In this document: positions 23,931-31,386 of the stretch, in pieces | Numbering within the stretch: position 1 is the first letter of the stretch | Layout: every line of letters begins with the position of its first letter | Assembly (NCBI RefSeq): GCF_014837105.1 | Contig: NZ_JACSPO010000001.1 | Span: 997,662-1,061,661 of the forward strand | DNA from: Oceanitalea stevensii | Lineage (GTDB): Bacteria; Actinomycetota; Actinomycetes; Actinomycetales; Actinomycetaceae | DNA length: 64,000 nt | Reading direction: 5' to 3' | The notes under the pieces: generated by a model | The model's input: the letters and a program-made list of their open reading frames with translations, nothing else | Told to the model about the DNA's origin: nothing | Databases searched by the model: none | Translations under genes and position numbers: made by a program

Positions 23931-25165
23931 TCGGCCAGCTGCCCCGGTCCATCCCGGAGGTCGTCGCCTCGCACCTGTGCACCGGCTGCGGGGCGTGCGC
24001 GTACGTCGCCGGTGACGCCCTCACGATGCACGACGTCCGGACCGTCGGGCGCCGCCCACTGCCCATCGCCGCTGTCAACGGCTCACTCACCGGCGACGCA
24101 CTCGCCGTGTGCCCCGGGCGGCAGCTCGAGCACCGCCCTGAGGCGCTCGACGGCGCCCCCTTGCGCGGGGAGTGGGGGCCGGTGCTCGCCCTGTACGAGT
24201 GCTGGTCCACCGACCCGGACGTGCGTCACCGCGGCTCCTCGGGAGGGGTGGCTACCGCGCTCGCCGCCCACGCCGTGACGAGTGGCCGCGCGACCGGCGC
24301 CCTCCAGGTCCAGGCCGACCCCGACGACCCCCTGCGCAACGTCACCGTCCGCAACACCACGTACGAGTCGATCACAGCGGCCACCGGCTCGCGGTACGCG
24401 CCTGCCAGTCCCTGCGAGCGCCTCGACCTCGTCGAGCAGGCCGAGGGCCGTACCCTCTTCGTGGGCAAGCCCTGCGACGTCGCGGCCGTGCGGAACGTCG
24501 CCGCCATCCGGCCTGCTCTTGCGGAGCGGCTCGACGTCACCGTGGCGATCTTCTGCGCGGGGACACCCTCCACGGCGGCGACGGAGGACCTCGTCCGATC
24601 TCTCGGCACCGACATCGAGGACGTCGTGTCCGTCGACTACCGCGGCGAGGGGTGGCCAGGGAACTTCCGGGTGCAGTCCGGTTCCGGCGAGGTCCGGAGC
24701 ATGACCTACGCCGAGGCCTGGAACGGCACGCTGACGAAGAACCGCCAGTGGCGCTGCCTCATCTGCCCGGACCACACCGGGGAGTTCGCCGACCTGTCCG
24801 TCGGGGACCCGTGGTACCGCGAGATCGGTCCCGACGAGCCGGGCCGGTCACTCGTCGTCGTGCGGACCGAGGCCGGGCGCGCGGCGCTGCTCGCGGCTCT
24901 GTCGGACGGCGCTCTCGACGGCGACCTGATCCCGCTGGAACGTCTCGAGCAGAGCCAGCCGAGCCTGGCCGCCACCCGCGGGGCGGTGTGGGGCCGGGTC
25001 CTCACCATGGGCCTCATGGGCCTGCGGGTGCCGCGCTACCGGAACGTGCCGGCGTTGCGGCTGTGGCTTCGGCTGCCGCTGCGCGGCAAGGTCACCTCGA
25101 TCGCCGGCACCTACCGCCGCGCACGCCTGCGCGGCCTGAACCGACCGGAAGTGAGCGCCCCGTGA
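23927..25165 (+). CDS. FrhB-like (F420 hydrogenase/dehydrogenase beta subunit family) protein
   Basis: This 412-residue protein is related to the coenzyme F420 hydrogenase beta subunit (FrhB N- and C-terminal domains). Iron-sulfur-type cysteines are visible in LCTGCGACAYV near the N-terminus, in VGKPCDVAAVRN and in WRCLICPDHTGEFADLSVGD, a strongly conserved segment of the family. Relatives often sit next to pyruvyl transferases in polysaccharide clusters. There they probably perform a redox step on a sugar or cofactor rather than hydrogen metabolism. The gene overlaps the pyruvyl transferase by 4 nt (ATGA) and the next GT by 4 nt (GTGA). Substrate and flavin or F420 use are not known. Confidence 0.85.
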   Translation: MIGQLPRSIPEVVASHLCTGCGACAYVAGDALTMHDVRTVGRRPLPIAAVNGSLTGDALAVCPGRQLEHRPEALDGAPLRGEWGPVLALYECWSTDPDVRHRGSSGGVATALAAHAVTSGRATGALQVQADPDDPLRNVTVRNTTYESITAATGSRYAPASPCERLDLVEQAEGRTLFVGKPCDVAAVRNVAAIRPALAERLDVTVAIFCAGTPSTAATEDLVRSLGTDIEDVVSVDYRGEGWPGNFRVQSGSGEVRSMTYAEAWNGTLTKNRQWRCLICPDHTGEFADLSVGDPWYREIGPDEPGRSLVVVRTEAGRAALLAALSDGALDGDLIPLERLEQSQPSLAATRGAVWGRVLTMGLMGLRVPRYRNVPALRLWLRLPLRGKVTSIAGTYRRARLRGLNRPEVSAP

Positions 25166-26007
25166 CACGCCGCGCCGACATCCTCATGATCACCTACCGC
25201 AGCGCCGGGTACCTCCACCTGAGCCTGCCCCGGCTGCTCGAGACCCTCGGCGAGCGCGACCGCGTGTGGCTCTGGCACAACGGTGACGACGAGGCGACCC
25301 TCGAGGCGCTGCGTCCCTACCGGGAGGATCCCCGGGTGCACCGTTTCCACCACAGCCGGGAGAACGTCCGGCTGCGTGAGCCCACCAACTGGCTCTGGCA
25401 GGAGTCGTCGGCCACGTACGTCTCCAAGGTCGACGACGACTGCCGGGTGAGCCCCGGCTGGCTGGACACGTTCGCGGCGGCGCACGAGGCCAACCCCCAG
25501 CTCGGTGTCGTGGGCAGCTGGCGCCACCCCGAGGAGGACTTCCTCCCGGACCTCGCCGCACGCAAGACCGTCGACCTCGCCGGCGGTCACCGGCTCATGC
25601 GCAACCTGTGGGTCCAGGGCAGCGGCTACCTGCTGCCGCGGGCACTGACCGAGCGCCACGGTGGCATCCGAGAGGACGAGGCGTTCACGCGGTACTGCAT
25701 CCGGTTGGCGCGGGGCGGTGCCCTCAACGGCTTCTACTTCCCCTTCGTGGCGGAGGACCACATGGACGACCCCCGCTCCCCCCACACGCTCATCAGGACG
25801 GATGCCGACCTCCTCGAGCGCATGCCTCTGTCGGCGAGCGCCAACGGGGTGAGAACGGTGGCCGACTGGACGGCTCAGCTGGAACGCAGCGCTCGCGTGC
25901 TCCAGACGGCGTCGCTCGACGTGCGTGCCTACGGGGGCTGGCGCCGCAGGGTCACCTCCGTCCGCCGGCGGGCACGGCGGCTCGTCGGACAGCCGGCCAC
26001 GTGGTGA
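25162..26007 (+). CDS. Family 2-like glycosyltransferase
   Basis: This 281-residue GT-A fold glycosyltransferase has DILMITYRSAGYLHLSLPRL at its start. WLWHNGDDEATLEALR follows, and YVSKVDDDCRVSPGWL carries the Asp triad expected to hold metal and nucleotide sugar. GTG at 25162 overlaps the FrhB-like stop by 4 nt, and the stop overlaps the next GT by 4 nt. No membrane segment is present, but the C-terminus is Arg-rich. It is part of the polysaccharide operon and likely adds one sugar of the repeat unit. Donor sugar unknown. Confidence 0.82.
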   Translation: MTRRADILMITYRSAGYLHLSLPRLLETLGERDRVWLWHNGDDEATLEALRPYREDPRVHRFHHSRENVRLREPTNWLWQESSATYVSKVDDDCRVSPGWLDTFAAAHEANPQLGVVGSWRHPEEDFLPDLAARKTVDLAGGHRLMRNLWVQGSGYLLPRALTERHGGIREDEAFTRYCIRLARGGALNGFYFPFVAEDHMDDPRSPHTLIRTDADLLERMPLSASANGVRTVADWTAQLERSARVLQTASLDVRAYGGWRRRVTSVRRRARRLVGQPATW

Positions 26008-26966
26008 CGGCCGTACCGGCGCCCGTGCTCCCCGGGCAGGGCGAGCAGCCGGACGTGCTCGTCGCCGTCGTCACCTACAACAGCGCCGAGATCCTCGCAC
26101 CCTTCCTCCACGCGCTGCCGGCTGCCCTCGCAGGCGCCGGCACGGCCACCGTCGTCGTGGTCGACAACGACTCCGCCGACGGCACGGCCGCTCTGGCCAG
26201 GGAGCTGGCGCCATGGGCGACCGTGCTCGAGGCGGGGGGCAACTTCGGCTACGCCGCCGGCATCAACCAGGCTCTGGACGTGACGCCCGCACGCCGCGGC
26301 ACCTACGTCCTCAACCCGGATGCCGTCCCGTCGCCGGGCAGCGTCGACGTGCTCGCTCGAGCAGCCGAGCTCGATCCCGGCATCGGGATCACCGTGCCAC
26401 GGATCATCGCCGAGGACGGTTCGCTCAAACCCTCGCTGCGCCGCGAGCCCACGGTCGGGCGGGCGCTCGGCGAGGCCGTGCTCGGCGGGCGACGCGCCTC
26501 TCGCTTCACCGCACTCGGGGAGATGGTCACCGACGTCCGGTCCTACACCGACGGCGCGGAGGCCGACTGGGCCACCGGAGCGGCGATGTTCCTCACGCCT
26601 CGCGCTCTGGCCGCGGCCGGCCGTTGGCGCGAGGACTACTTCCTCTACTCGGAGGAGACGGACTACGCGCTGCGTGTGCGCGACGCAGGGCTCTCACTCC
26701 GACTCGTGACCGGTGCCGAGGTCGTCCACCCCGGTGGCGACATGGCGGTCTCGCCCCAGCTCTGGAGCCTCGCCACCGTGAACCGTACGAGGCTGTACCG
26801 CTCGAGGCACGGCCGCACCCGGAGCGCGGCGTTCTGGCTCGCTGTTCTCCTCAACGAGGGTGTCCGTGCACTGCTCGGGCGCCCGACCCACCGCGAGGCA
26901 GCGCGAGCACTCGTGCTGGGGCTCCGGCCGCACCCGAGCTGGCCGACGAGCGTCACGACGGGCTGA
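26004..26966 (+). CDS. Family 2 glycosyltransferase (rhamnosyltransferase-like)
   Basis: This 320-residue glycosyltransferase resembles the WbbL/rhamnosyltransferase group: VAVVTYNSAEILAPFL, then VVVVDNDSADGT, GGNFGYAAGIN and YVLNPDAVPSP. Further on come DWATGAAMFLTPRAL and EDYFLYSEETDYALRVRDAG, whose acidic cluster is the probable catalytic base region. GTG at 26004 overlaps the previous stop by 4 nt. An alternative GTG lies 3 nt upstream. It is the last gene of the plus-strand operon and ends 30 bp from the converging flippase gene. Rhamnose transfer is suggested by the family resemblance, not proven. Confidence 0.85.
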   Translation: MTAVPAPVLPGQGEQPDVLVAVVTYNSAEILAPFLHALPAALAGAGTATVVVVDNDSADGTAALARELAPWATVLEAGGNFGYAAGINQALDVTPARRGTYVLNPDAVPSPGSVDVLARAAELDPGIGITVPRIIAEDGSLKPSLRREPTVGRALGEAVLGGRRASRFTALGEMVTDVRSYTDGAEADWATGAAMFLTPRALAAAGRWREDYFLYSEETDYALRVRDAGLSLRLVTGAEVVHPGGDMAVSPQLWSLATVNRTRLYRSRHGRTRSAAFWLAVLLNEGVRALLGRPTHREAARALVLGLRPHPSWPTSVTTG

Positions 26967-26996
26967 CCCTGCCGCCCAGGCGCGGCGCGCCGGCGT

Positions 26997-28544
26997 CTAC
27001 GCCTTCGCGTCTCCCCGACGCCTCGTCCGGACGGACTCGACAAGGCCCGACAGCTCCCGCCTCGCCGACGGCCACACCATCATGGCGGCCGCCCACACGA
27101 CCAGGGCAGCGGCCACCACGGCGGCGAGAGTGAGGAAGACCGAGTCCTCCCGGGCGACGACCGAGCGGACCACGACCGAGACCGCGAGCACGCCTCCCGC
27201 GATGACGGCGGGCCGCGCCATGGCCCGGAAAGGGTCCGAGAGCCTCACGGGGCTGTTCCGACAGGCGAGGACGAAGCCGGGCACGAAGAGCGCAACCTGG
27301 CTGATGGCGTACGAGGCCGCCACGCCCTCCACACCCCACCGGACACCCACGAGGAAACCTCCCACCGTCACGATCCCTCCGACCACGGCCCACACGACGT
27401 ACGGCCGGCCGCGACCGGTGCTCGTGTAGATCCACCCGGTCGTCGTGGAGACGAGCTGGACAAAGCTCGCGACGGCGAGCAGCTGGAAGATGCGCGCAGC
27501 CGCCAACCACTGCTCCCCCAGTGCCACCAGGATGACCTCGTCCGCTGCGACAGCGAGGACCACGACGAGCGGCAGGCCGGCGTGGCAGAGGCCGCTGATC
27601 GCCGTCCGGTAGGCCTTCCTGTACCGCGCGGGCTCGCCCTGCAACGCTGCCAGGGTCGGCACCATGACGGCTTGCACCGGCGTCTTGAGCTGCTTGAGCG
27701 GGAGCATGAGCAGGCTGTACGCCCGCGTGTACAACCCCAGTGCGCCCGCGTCGAGGAACCTGCCGATGATGACGTTGTCCCCCTCTCGCGAGGCGGTGTG
27801 GAAGAGGCTCGCGACCGACACGTGGGCACCGAACCGCAGGAGCGGTACGGCGTCACCGAGGCGGCGGGGCCTGCCTGGTCGCCACGGGACGGCCCACCAG
27901 TTCAGCACAGTGGCAAGGAGGAGGGCACTGACGTTCTGGATGACCAGCGACCAGACCCCCATCCCAAGGAGCGCGGCCACGACCGCCGTCGCGCTCGCGA
28001 GGAGTCCGGCGGTGGCGTTGCGCAGTGCGATACGGCGGAACTGCATCGCCCGGTTCAGAAGAGCACCGTGCTGCACGGAGACGCCTGAGACGACGAAGCC
28101 TGCCCCGAGCGCGGCACAGATGGGGACGAGGGACGGCTCGTCGTAGAACGCGGCGAGCGGGAAGCCGGAGACGGCGACCACACCGGCGAGGACGATCCCG
28201 GCAGCTGTGTTGACCCAGAAGAGCGAGTTGACCTGGTTCCAGGTGAGGTCAGGTCGTTGGACCACGGCTTGGCTCAGGCCGAGCTGGCGGAACTGGGTGA
28301 CGACGACCGTGAGGGTCAGGGCCATCGCCATGAGTCCGAAGTCGGCCGGTGTGAGGAGCCGTGCGAGGACCATCGTGGTGGCGACCTGGACCGCCGCCCC
28401 CGTCCAGCTGCCGAGAAGAGTCCAGCCCATCCCCCGAGCCGCTGAGCGTCCCAGGTCGCCGTGCCGGACGGAACGGTGGAGCCACTCGTCGAGCTCAGGC
28501 ACCCCGCGGGCAGGCACACGGGATGCGTTTCGCCGGAGACGCAC
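26997..28544 (-). CDS. Wzx-type polysaccharide flippase (MOP superfamily)
   Basis: This 515-residue membrane protein has about twelve to fourteen hydrophobic segments. Its first core segment is GMGWTLLGSWTGAAVQVATT, followed by LARLLTPADFGLMAMALTL, typical of WzxC/TuaB-like flippases. These move lipid-linked repeat units across the membrane for polymerisation by Wzy. I chose GTG at 28544 because a perfect AGGAGGT lies 6 nt upstream. The frame is open to 28670, but that part has no ribosome site and begins immediately beside the terminator of the upstream gene. A promoter should therefore lie between about 28545 and 28674. The gene converges with the plus-strand polysaccharide operon. Confidence 0.87.
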   Translation of the reverse strand: MRLRRNASRVPARGVPELDEWLHRSVRHGDLGRSAARGMGWTLLGSWTGAAVQVATTMVLARLLTPADFGLMAMALTLTVVVTQFRQLGLSQAVVQRPDLTWNQVNSLFWVNTAAGIVLAGVVAVSGFPLAAFYDEPSLVPICAALGAGFVVSGVSVQHGALLNRAMQFRRIALRNATAGLLASATAVVAALLGMGVWSLVIQNVSALLLATVLNWWAVPWRPGRPRRLGDAVPLLRFGAHVSVASLFHTASREGDNVIIGRFLDAGALGLYTRAYSLLMLPLKQLKTPVQAVMVPTLAALQGEPARYRKAYRTAISGLCHAGLPLVVVLAVAADEVILVALGEQWLAAARIFQLLAVASFVQLVSTTTGWIYTSTGRGRPYVVWAVVGGIVTVGGFLVGVRWGVEGVAASYAISQVALFVPGFVLACRNSPVRLSDPFRAMARPAVIAGGVLAVSVVVRSVVAREDSVFLTLAAVVAAALVVWAAAMMVWPSARRELSGLVESVRTRRRGDAKA

Positions 28545-28674
28545 GTACAGACCTCCTCGCCCCCGGTCATCGACGCTCTCCAGCGTAGTGACCGACACCC
28601 CGGCGCCCAGGTCGACCGAGAGGTGACCGTGACCGGCTCTCGGGGTGAGGAGTCCGCGGACTGTGGTCACAACG

Positions 28675-28713
28675 CAGCACGCCGCCCCGACACGTGGTCG
28701 AGGCGGCGTGCTG
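28675..28713 (-). terminator. Terminator of beta-helix gene
   Basis: A perfect 12-bp stem, CAGCACGCCGCC with GGCGGCGTGCTG, has a 15-nt loop. It lies 12 nt after the stop of the secreted beta-helix gene and upstream of the flippase start. No U-run follows. Confidence 0.75.
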
Positions 28714-28725
28714 GAGGGACGTCGG

Positions 28726-30060
28726 TCAGCGCACGGGCTTGCCCGTGTCGTGCCACACGTTGGTGTCGTCCCACGCGCTGGCCTCGTTCATGTTCCCGAC
28801 GGCGCCGTAGCGGAAGTCACGGCCGAAGTGGTTGCCGCTGTAGCGGGCGCTGTCGACCGCGCCGCCACTTCCACCGTTGATGGTGTAGTTGCCGCCGTTG
28901 AAGAGGTTGTCCTCGACCACGAGGTTGCTGATCGGGTCGTCCCCGAGGAGCGAGCCGATCTGGATCGCGGCGTTCATCGGGTCGTCGGTGTCCGCACGGT
29001 AAGCCTGGAAGTTGTTGCCGCGGAGGGTGATGTCGTCACCCTTGCGGATCTGCAGGCTGTCGTGGTGGCCGCCCTTCATCCGGTGCAGGCTGTGGATGAA
29101 GGTGTCCTCGACGGTGACGTCGTCTGCCTCGATACGGATCCCGTCCTCGGCAGAGTGGATGTTCGCTCCGCGGACCGTGCCGGCACCCTTGAAGAAGATC
29201 CCGATTCCGGTGCTGTTGAGGTTGTCGACCTCGACGTTCTCGATGAGAGCGCCGGTGACGCCCTTGTCGACCTTGATCGGGTACCCGTCGGTGGCGACCT
29301 CGACGATCGAGTTGCGGATGGTGACGTCGTCAGCCGCGATCGTGACGGTGCCGCGGATGTGCTTGGCCTCGACGACGGTCCCCGGCTCGGTGATCGTCAT
29401 CCCCTCGGACCGGGTGAGCTGGACGCCCTTGGGAACCCCGGTCGTCTTGGCGCTCGGGAACTCCGCGCTCGGCGCAGGCTCGGGCTTCGGGTCCGGCTTC
29501 GGAGTCGGCTCCGGCTTCGGGTCCGGCGTGGGAACCGGCTCCGGCTTCGGGGTCGGCTTCGGGGTCGGCTCAGGCGCCGGAGACGCGTCCGGTCGCTCGT
29601 CGGCGTTGAGGCTGAAGGCCTCACCATCGATCGTGCTGTCGACGACGATCGCCGGCTTGCCCTTCTGCGACATGAAGTCGTTGCGGCAGCCCTCGAGGGC
29701 CACGCGCTCGGCGTAGTAGTTGCCGAAGGTGATGCCGTTCGTCTTCTTCGGGTTCTCGCACTCGACGGTCGTGTCGATGATGCGGGCGTTCCTCACGTCG
29801 GATCCGACGCGGATGCTGTGGTTGCCCCCGTAGGAGACCTTCGTGTTCTTGATGGTGACGTCGTCCGCGAGGACGTGGATCATACCGTCGACGTGGAGCC
29901 CGTCGACGACGGTGCCGGGCTCGGTGATCGTCAGGCTTCCGGACGGGACCAGCTCGGTGTCGTCGGGGACCCCGACGGTCGCGGCTGCTGCCGTGCCGGT
30001 CACGAGACCGACGCCGCCCAGCGCGACGGCCAGGCTCATGAACGCGTGTGAAACTCGCAT
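28726..30060 (-). CDS. Secreted right-handed parallel beta-helix protein with Pro-rich linker
   Basis: This 444-residue secreted protein has a signal peptide (cleavage near GTAAA-AT, residue 26). A first set of beta-helix coils (about 30-150) shows DDVTIKNTKV and RIIDTTVECEN. A Pro/Lys/Glu linker of PTPKPEP type follows (about 157-198). A second, larger beta-helix (about 215-440) shows DDVTIRNSIVEV, EDGIRIEADDVTVEDTF and NLVVEDNLFNGGNYTING. Such folds occur in polysaccharide lyases, epimerases and tail-spike-like glycosidases. HHDSLQIRKGDD could be an active-site loop, but no catalytic set can be assigned. It probably binds or trims the polysaccharide made by this locus. The Shine-Dalgarno is weak (AGAAAGAG), so a start at the second Met (residue 8) is possible. 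Confidence 0.82.
   Translation of the reverse strand: MRVSHAFMSLAVALGGVGLVTGTAAAATVGVPDDTELVPSGSLTITEPGTVVDGLHVDGMIHVLADDVTIKNTKVSYGGNHSIRVGSDVRNARIIDTTVECENPKKTNGITFGNYYAERVALEGCRNDFMSQKGKPAIVVDSTIDGEAFSLNADERPDASPAPEPTPKPTPKPEPVPTPDPKPEPTPKPDPKPEPAPSAEFPSAKTTGVPKGVQLTRSEGMTITEPGTVVEAKHIRGTVTIAADDVTIRNSIVEVATDGYPIKVDKGVTGALIENVEVDNLNSTGIGIFFKGAGTVRGANIHSAEDGIRIEADDVTVEDTFIHSLHRMKGGHHDSLQIRKGDDITLRGNNFQAYRADTDDPMNAAIQIGSLLGDDPISNLVVEDNLFNGGNYTINGGSGGAVDSARYSGNHFGRDFRYGAVGNMNEASAWDDTNVWHDTGKPVR
29466..29590 (-). repeat. Low-complexity Pro/Lys/Glu linker repeats
   Basis: Repeated short units encode PTPKPEP- and PDPKPEP-type sequence between the two beta-helix parts of the secreted protein. This is a flexible spacer, and slippage in steps of 6 bp would keep the frame. 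Confidence 0.7.
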
Positions 30061-30247
30061 GTAGTAGCTCTTTCTCGGTTGCGGAACAGCGGCGCGAAGG
30101 CGCCGGCCATTGGGGAAAATCCGCCCGAGTCCTCCCCCATGGACCCCACCACCGTAACCGAACCGTTACCAGAACGGTGTGGACATGGCAGTGCGGGTGC
30201 CCTGACTGGGGGCATACGTCCTGGTCAGTGCGGTGTCGTGGACCTCC

Positions 30248-31261
30248 TCACACCGCGTCCAGGAGGAAGGTCCGAGGGGGCACGGCCGCCCGCACGCGCC
30301 GCGCCATCGCGGCTCGCAGGTCCTGTGCCGTGAGCTCGGCGGGGAGTCGGCGCACGGCCAGGCCGCGGCGGTCCAGCTCGTGCGCGATGAGCTCCTGGTG
30401 GTCGTCGACGTGCTCACCGTGCTGCTGCCGTCGCGGCAGCACGACGGGGCAGCGCCCGGCGTCGAGCGTGGTGAGGCACGAGCCGATGCCGGCGTGGGCG
30501 ATGACGAGGTCCGCCTCCGCGATCGCGGCGTGCAGCTCCGCGGCGGGCACGTCGGCCCGGCCCTCGACGGGGAGGCCGGAGTCGTCGGTGACCCCGACCT
30601 GCCAGAGCACCTCGGCGTCCGGTGCCAGGACATCGGGAAGCACCCGGCAGACGGCCTCGAGGGCGCGGCGGAAGCCGTAGGTCTTCATGGTGCCGAGCGT
30701 GACGACCACGCGGGCGGCCGCCCGGACCGGACGCTCCTCGGCGACGTCGTAGCCGTCGAAGAGCGAGCCGCGGTACTGCCAGCGCTCGTCCGCCCAGCGC
30801 GCGTACTGGCTGTAGGTCTGCGTGCCGGGCACCCGCGAGACGATCCTCCCGGTGAGGCTCGGCCCCTCCGCCCGGGCGGCGCTCTCGATGTAGTGCGTCC
30901 GGATCCCCAGCGCCCGCGCGACCGGCAGGAAGGCGAGCGCGATGCCCGAACCGGTGCTCACGACCCGGTCGAAGCGCCCGGTGCGCAGGATCCGGCGGGC
31001 CTCGGGCATCACGCGGACGACCTCGCCGTACCCGCGCGGCGGGATGTAGGGGACGTGGTGGACCACCTCCCCGGCCAGGAGCGAGCGCGACTGCGCCTCG
31101 TCGAAGGTCGCCCACTCGACGTCGCTCAGCACCGGCCGCAGCCTGCTGCGCAGGCGCCACAGCTGCTCGAGGTGACCACCGGTGGACGCGACGAGCAGCG
31201 TCCTGCCCGGTGACTCGAGGCCGGTCGGCCCGGAACCACGCGCTGGACTGGTGAACGTCAC
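30248..31261 (-). CDS. Fused Alg14-Alg13-like glycosyltransferase (EpsE/EpsF-like)
   Basis: This 337-residue GT-B type protein combines an Alg14-like half and an Alg13-like half in one chain. The first half has LLVASTGGHLEQLWRLRSRL and VVSTGSGIALAFLPVARALG. The second has VVVTLGTMKTYGFRRAL, then VIAHAGIGSCLTTLDAGRCP and PRRQQHGEHVDDHQ, the GT28-type donor-binding end. Relatives transfer N-acetylglucosamine or glucuronate in polysaccharide assembly. I chose GTG at 31261 because GGGAGG lies a few nt upstream. The longer open frame upstream overlaps the LuxR gene in another reading. It is a member of the polysaccharide locus, on its own minus-strand unit. Confidence 0.85.
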   Translation of the reverse strand: MTFTSPARGSGPTGLESPGRTLLVASTGGHLEQLWRLRSRLRPVLSDVEWATFDEAQSRSLLAGEVVHHVPYIPPRGYGEVVRVMPEARRILRTGRFDRVVSTGSGIALAFLPVARALGIRTHYIESAARAEGPSLTGRIVSRVPGTQTYSQYARWADERWQYRGSLFDGYDVAEERPVRAAARVVVTLGTMKTYGFRRALEAVCRVLPDVLAPDAEVLWQVGVTDDSGLPVEGRADVPAAELHAAIAEADLVIAHAGIGSCLTTLDAGRCPVVLPRRQQHGEHVDDHQELIAHELDRRGLAVRRLPAELTAQDLRAAMARRVRAAVPPRTFLLDAV

Positions 31262-31386
31262 GACGACCTCCCTGGTGGGTGCTCCACCAAGCCCACCACT
31301 CGCGGCCCGCCCCACGGCCCGGGAAATCGGGTGATCCGGACCCGAACCCCGCGTCGGTGCGGGATGAGCGGCGGGGTGACGCGCCG

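Noticed and set aside
30061-30247. Possible cyclic di-nucleotide riboswitch before the beta-helix gene
   Set aside because: The G-rich leader reminded me of such elements, but I could not align the conserved core sequences.
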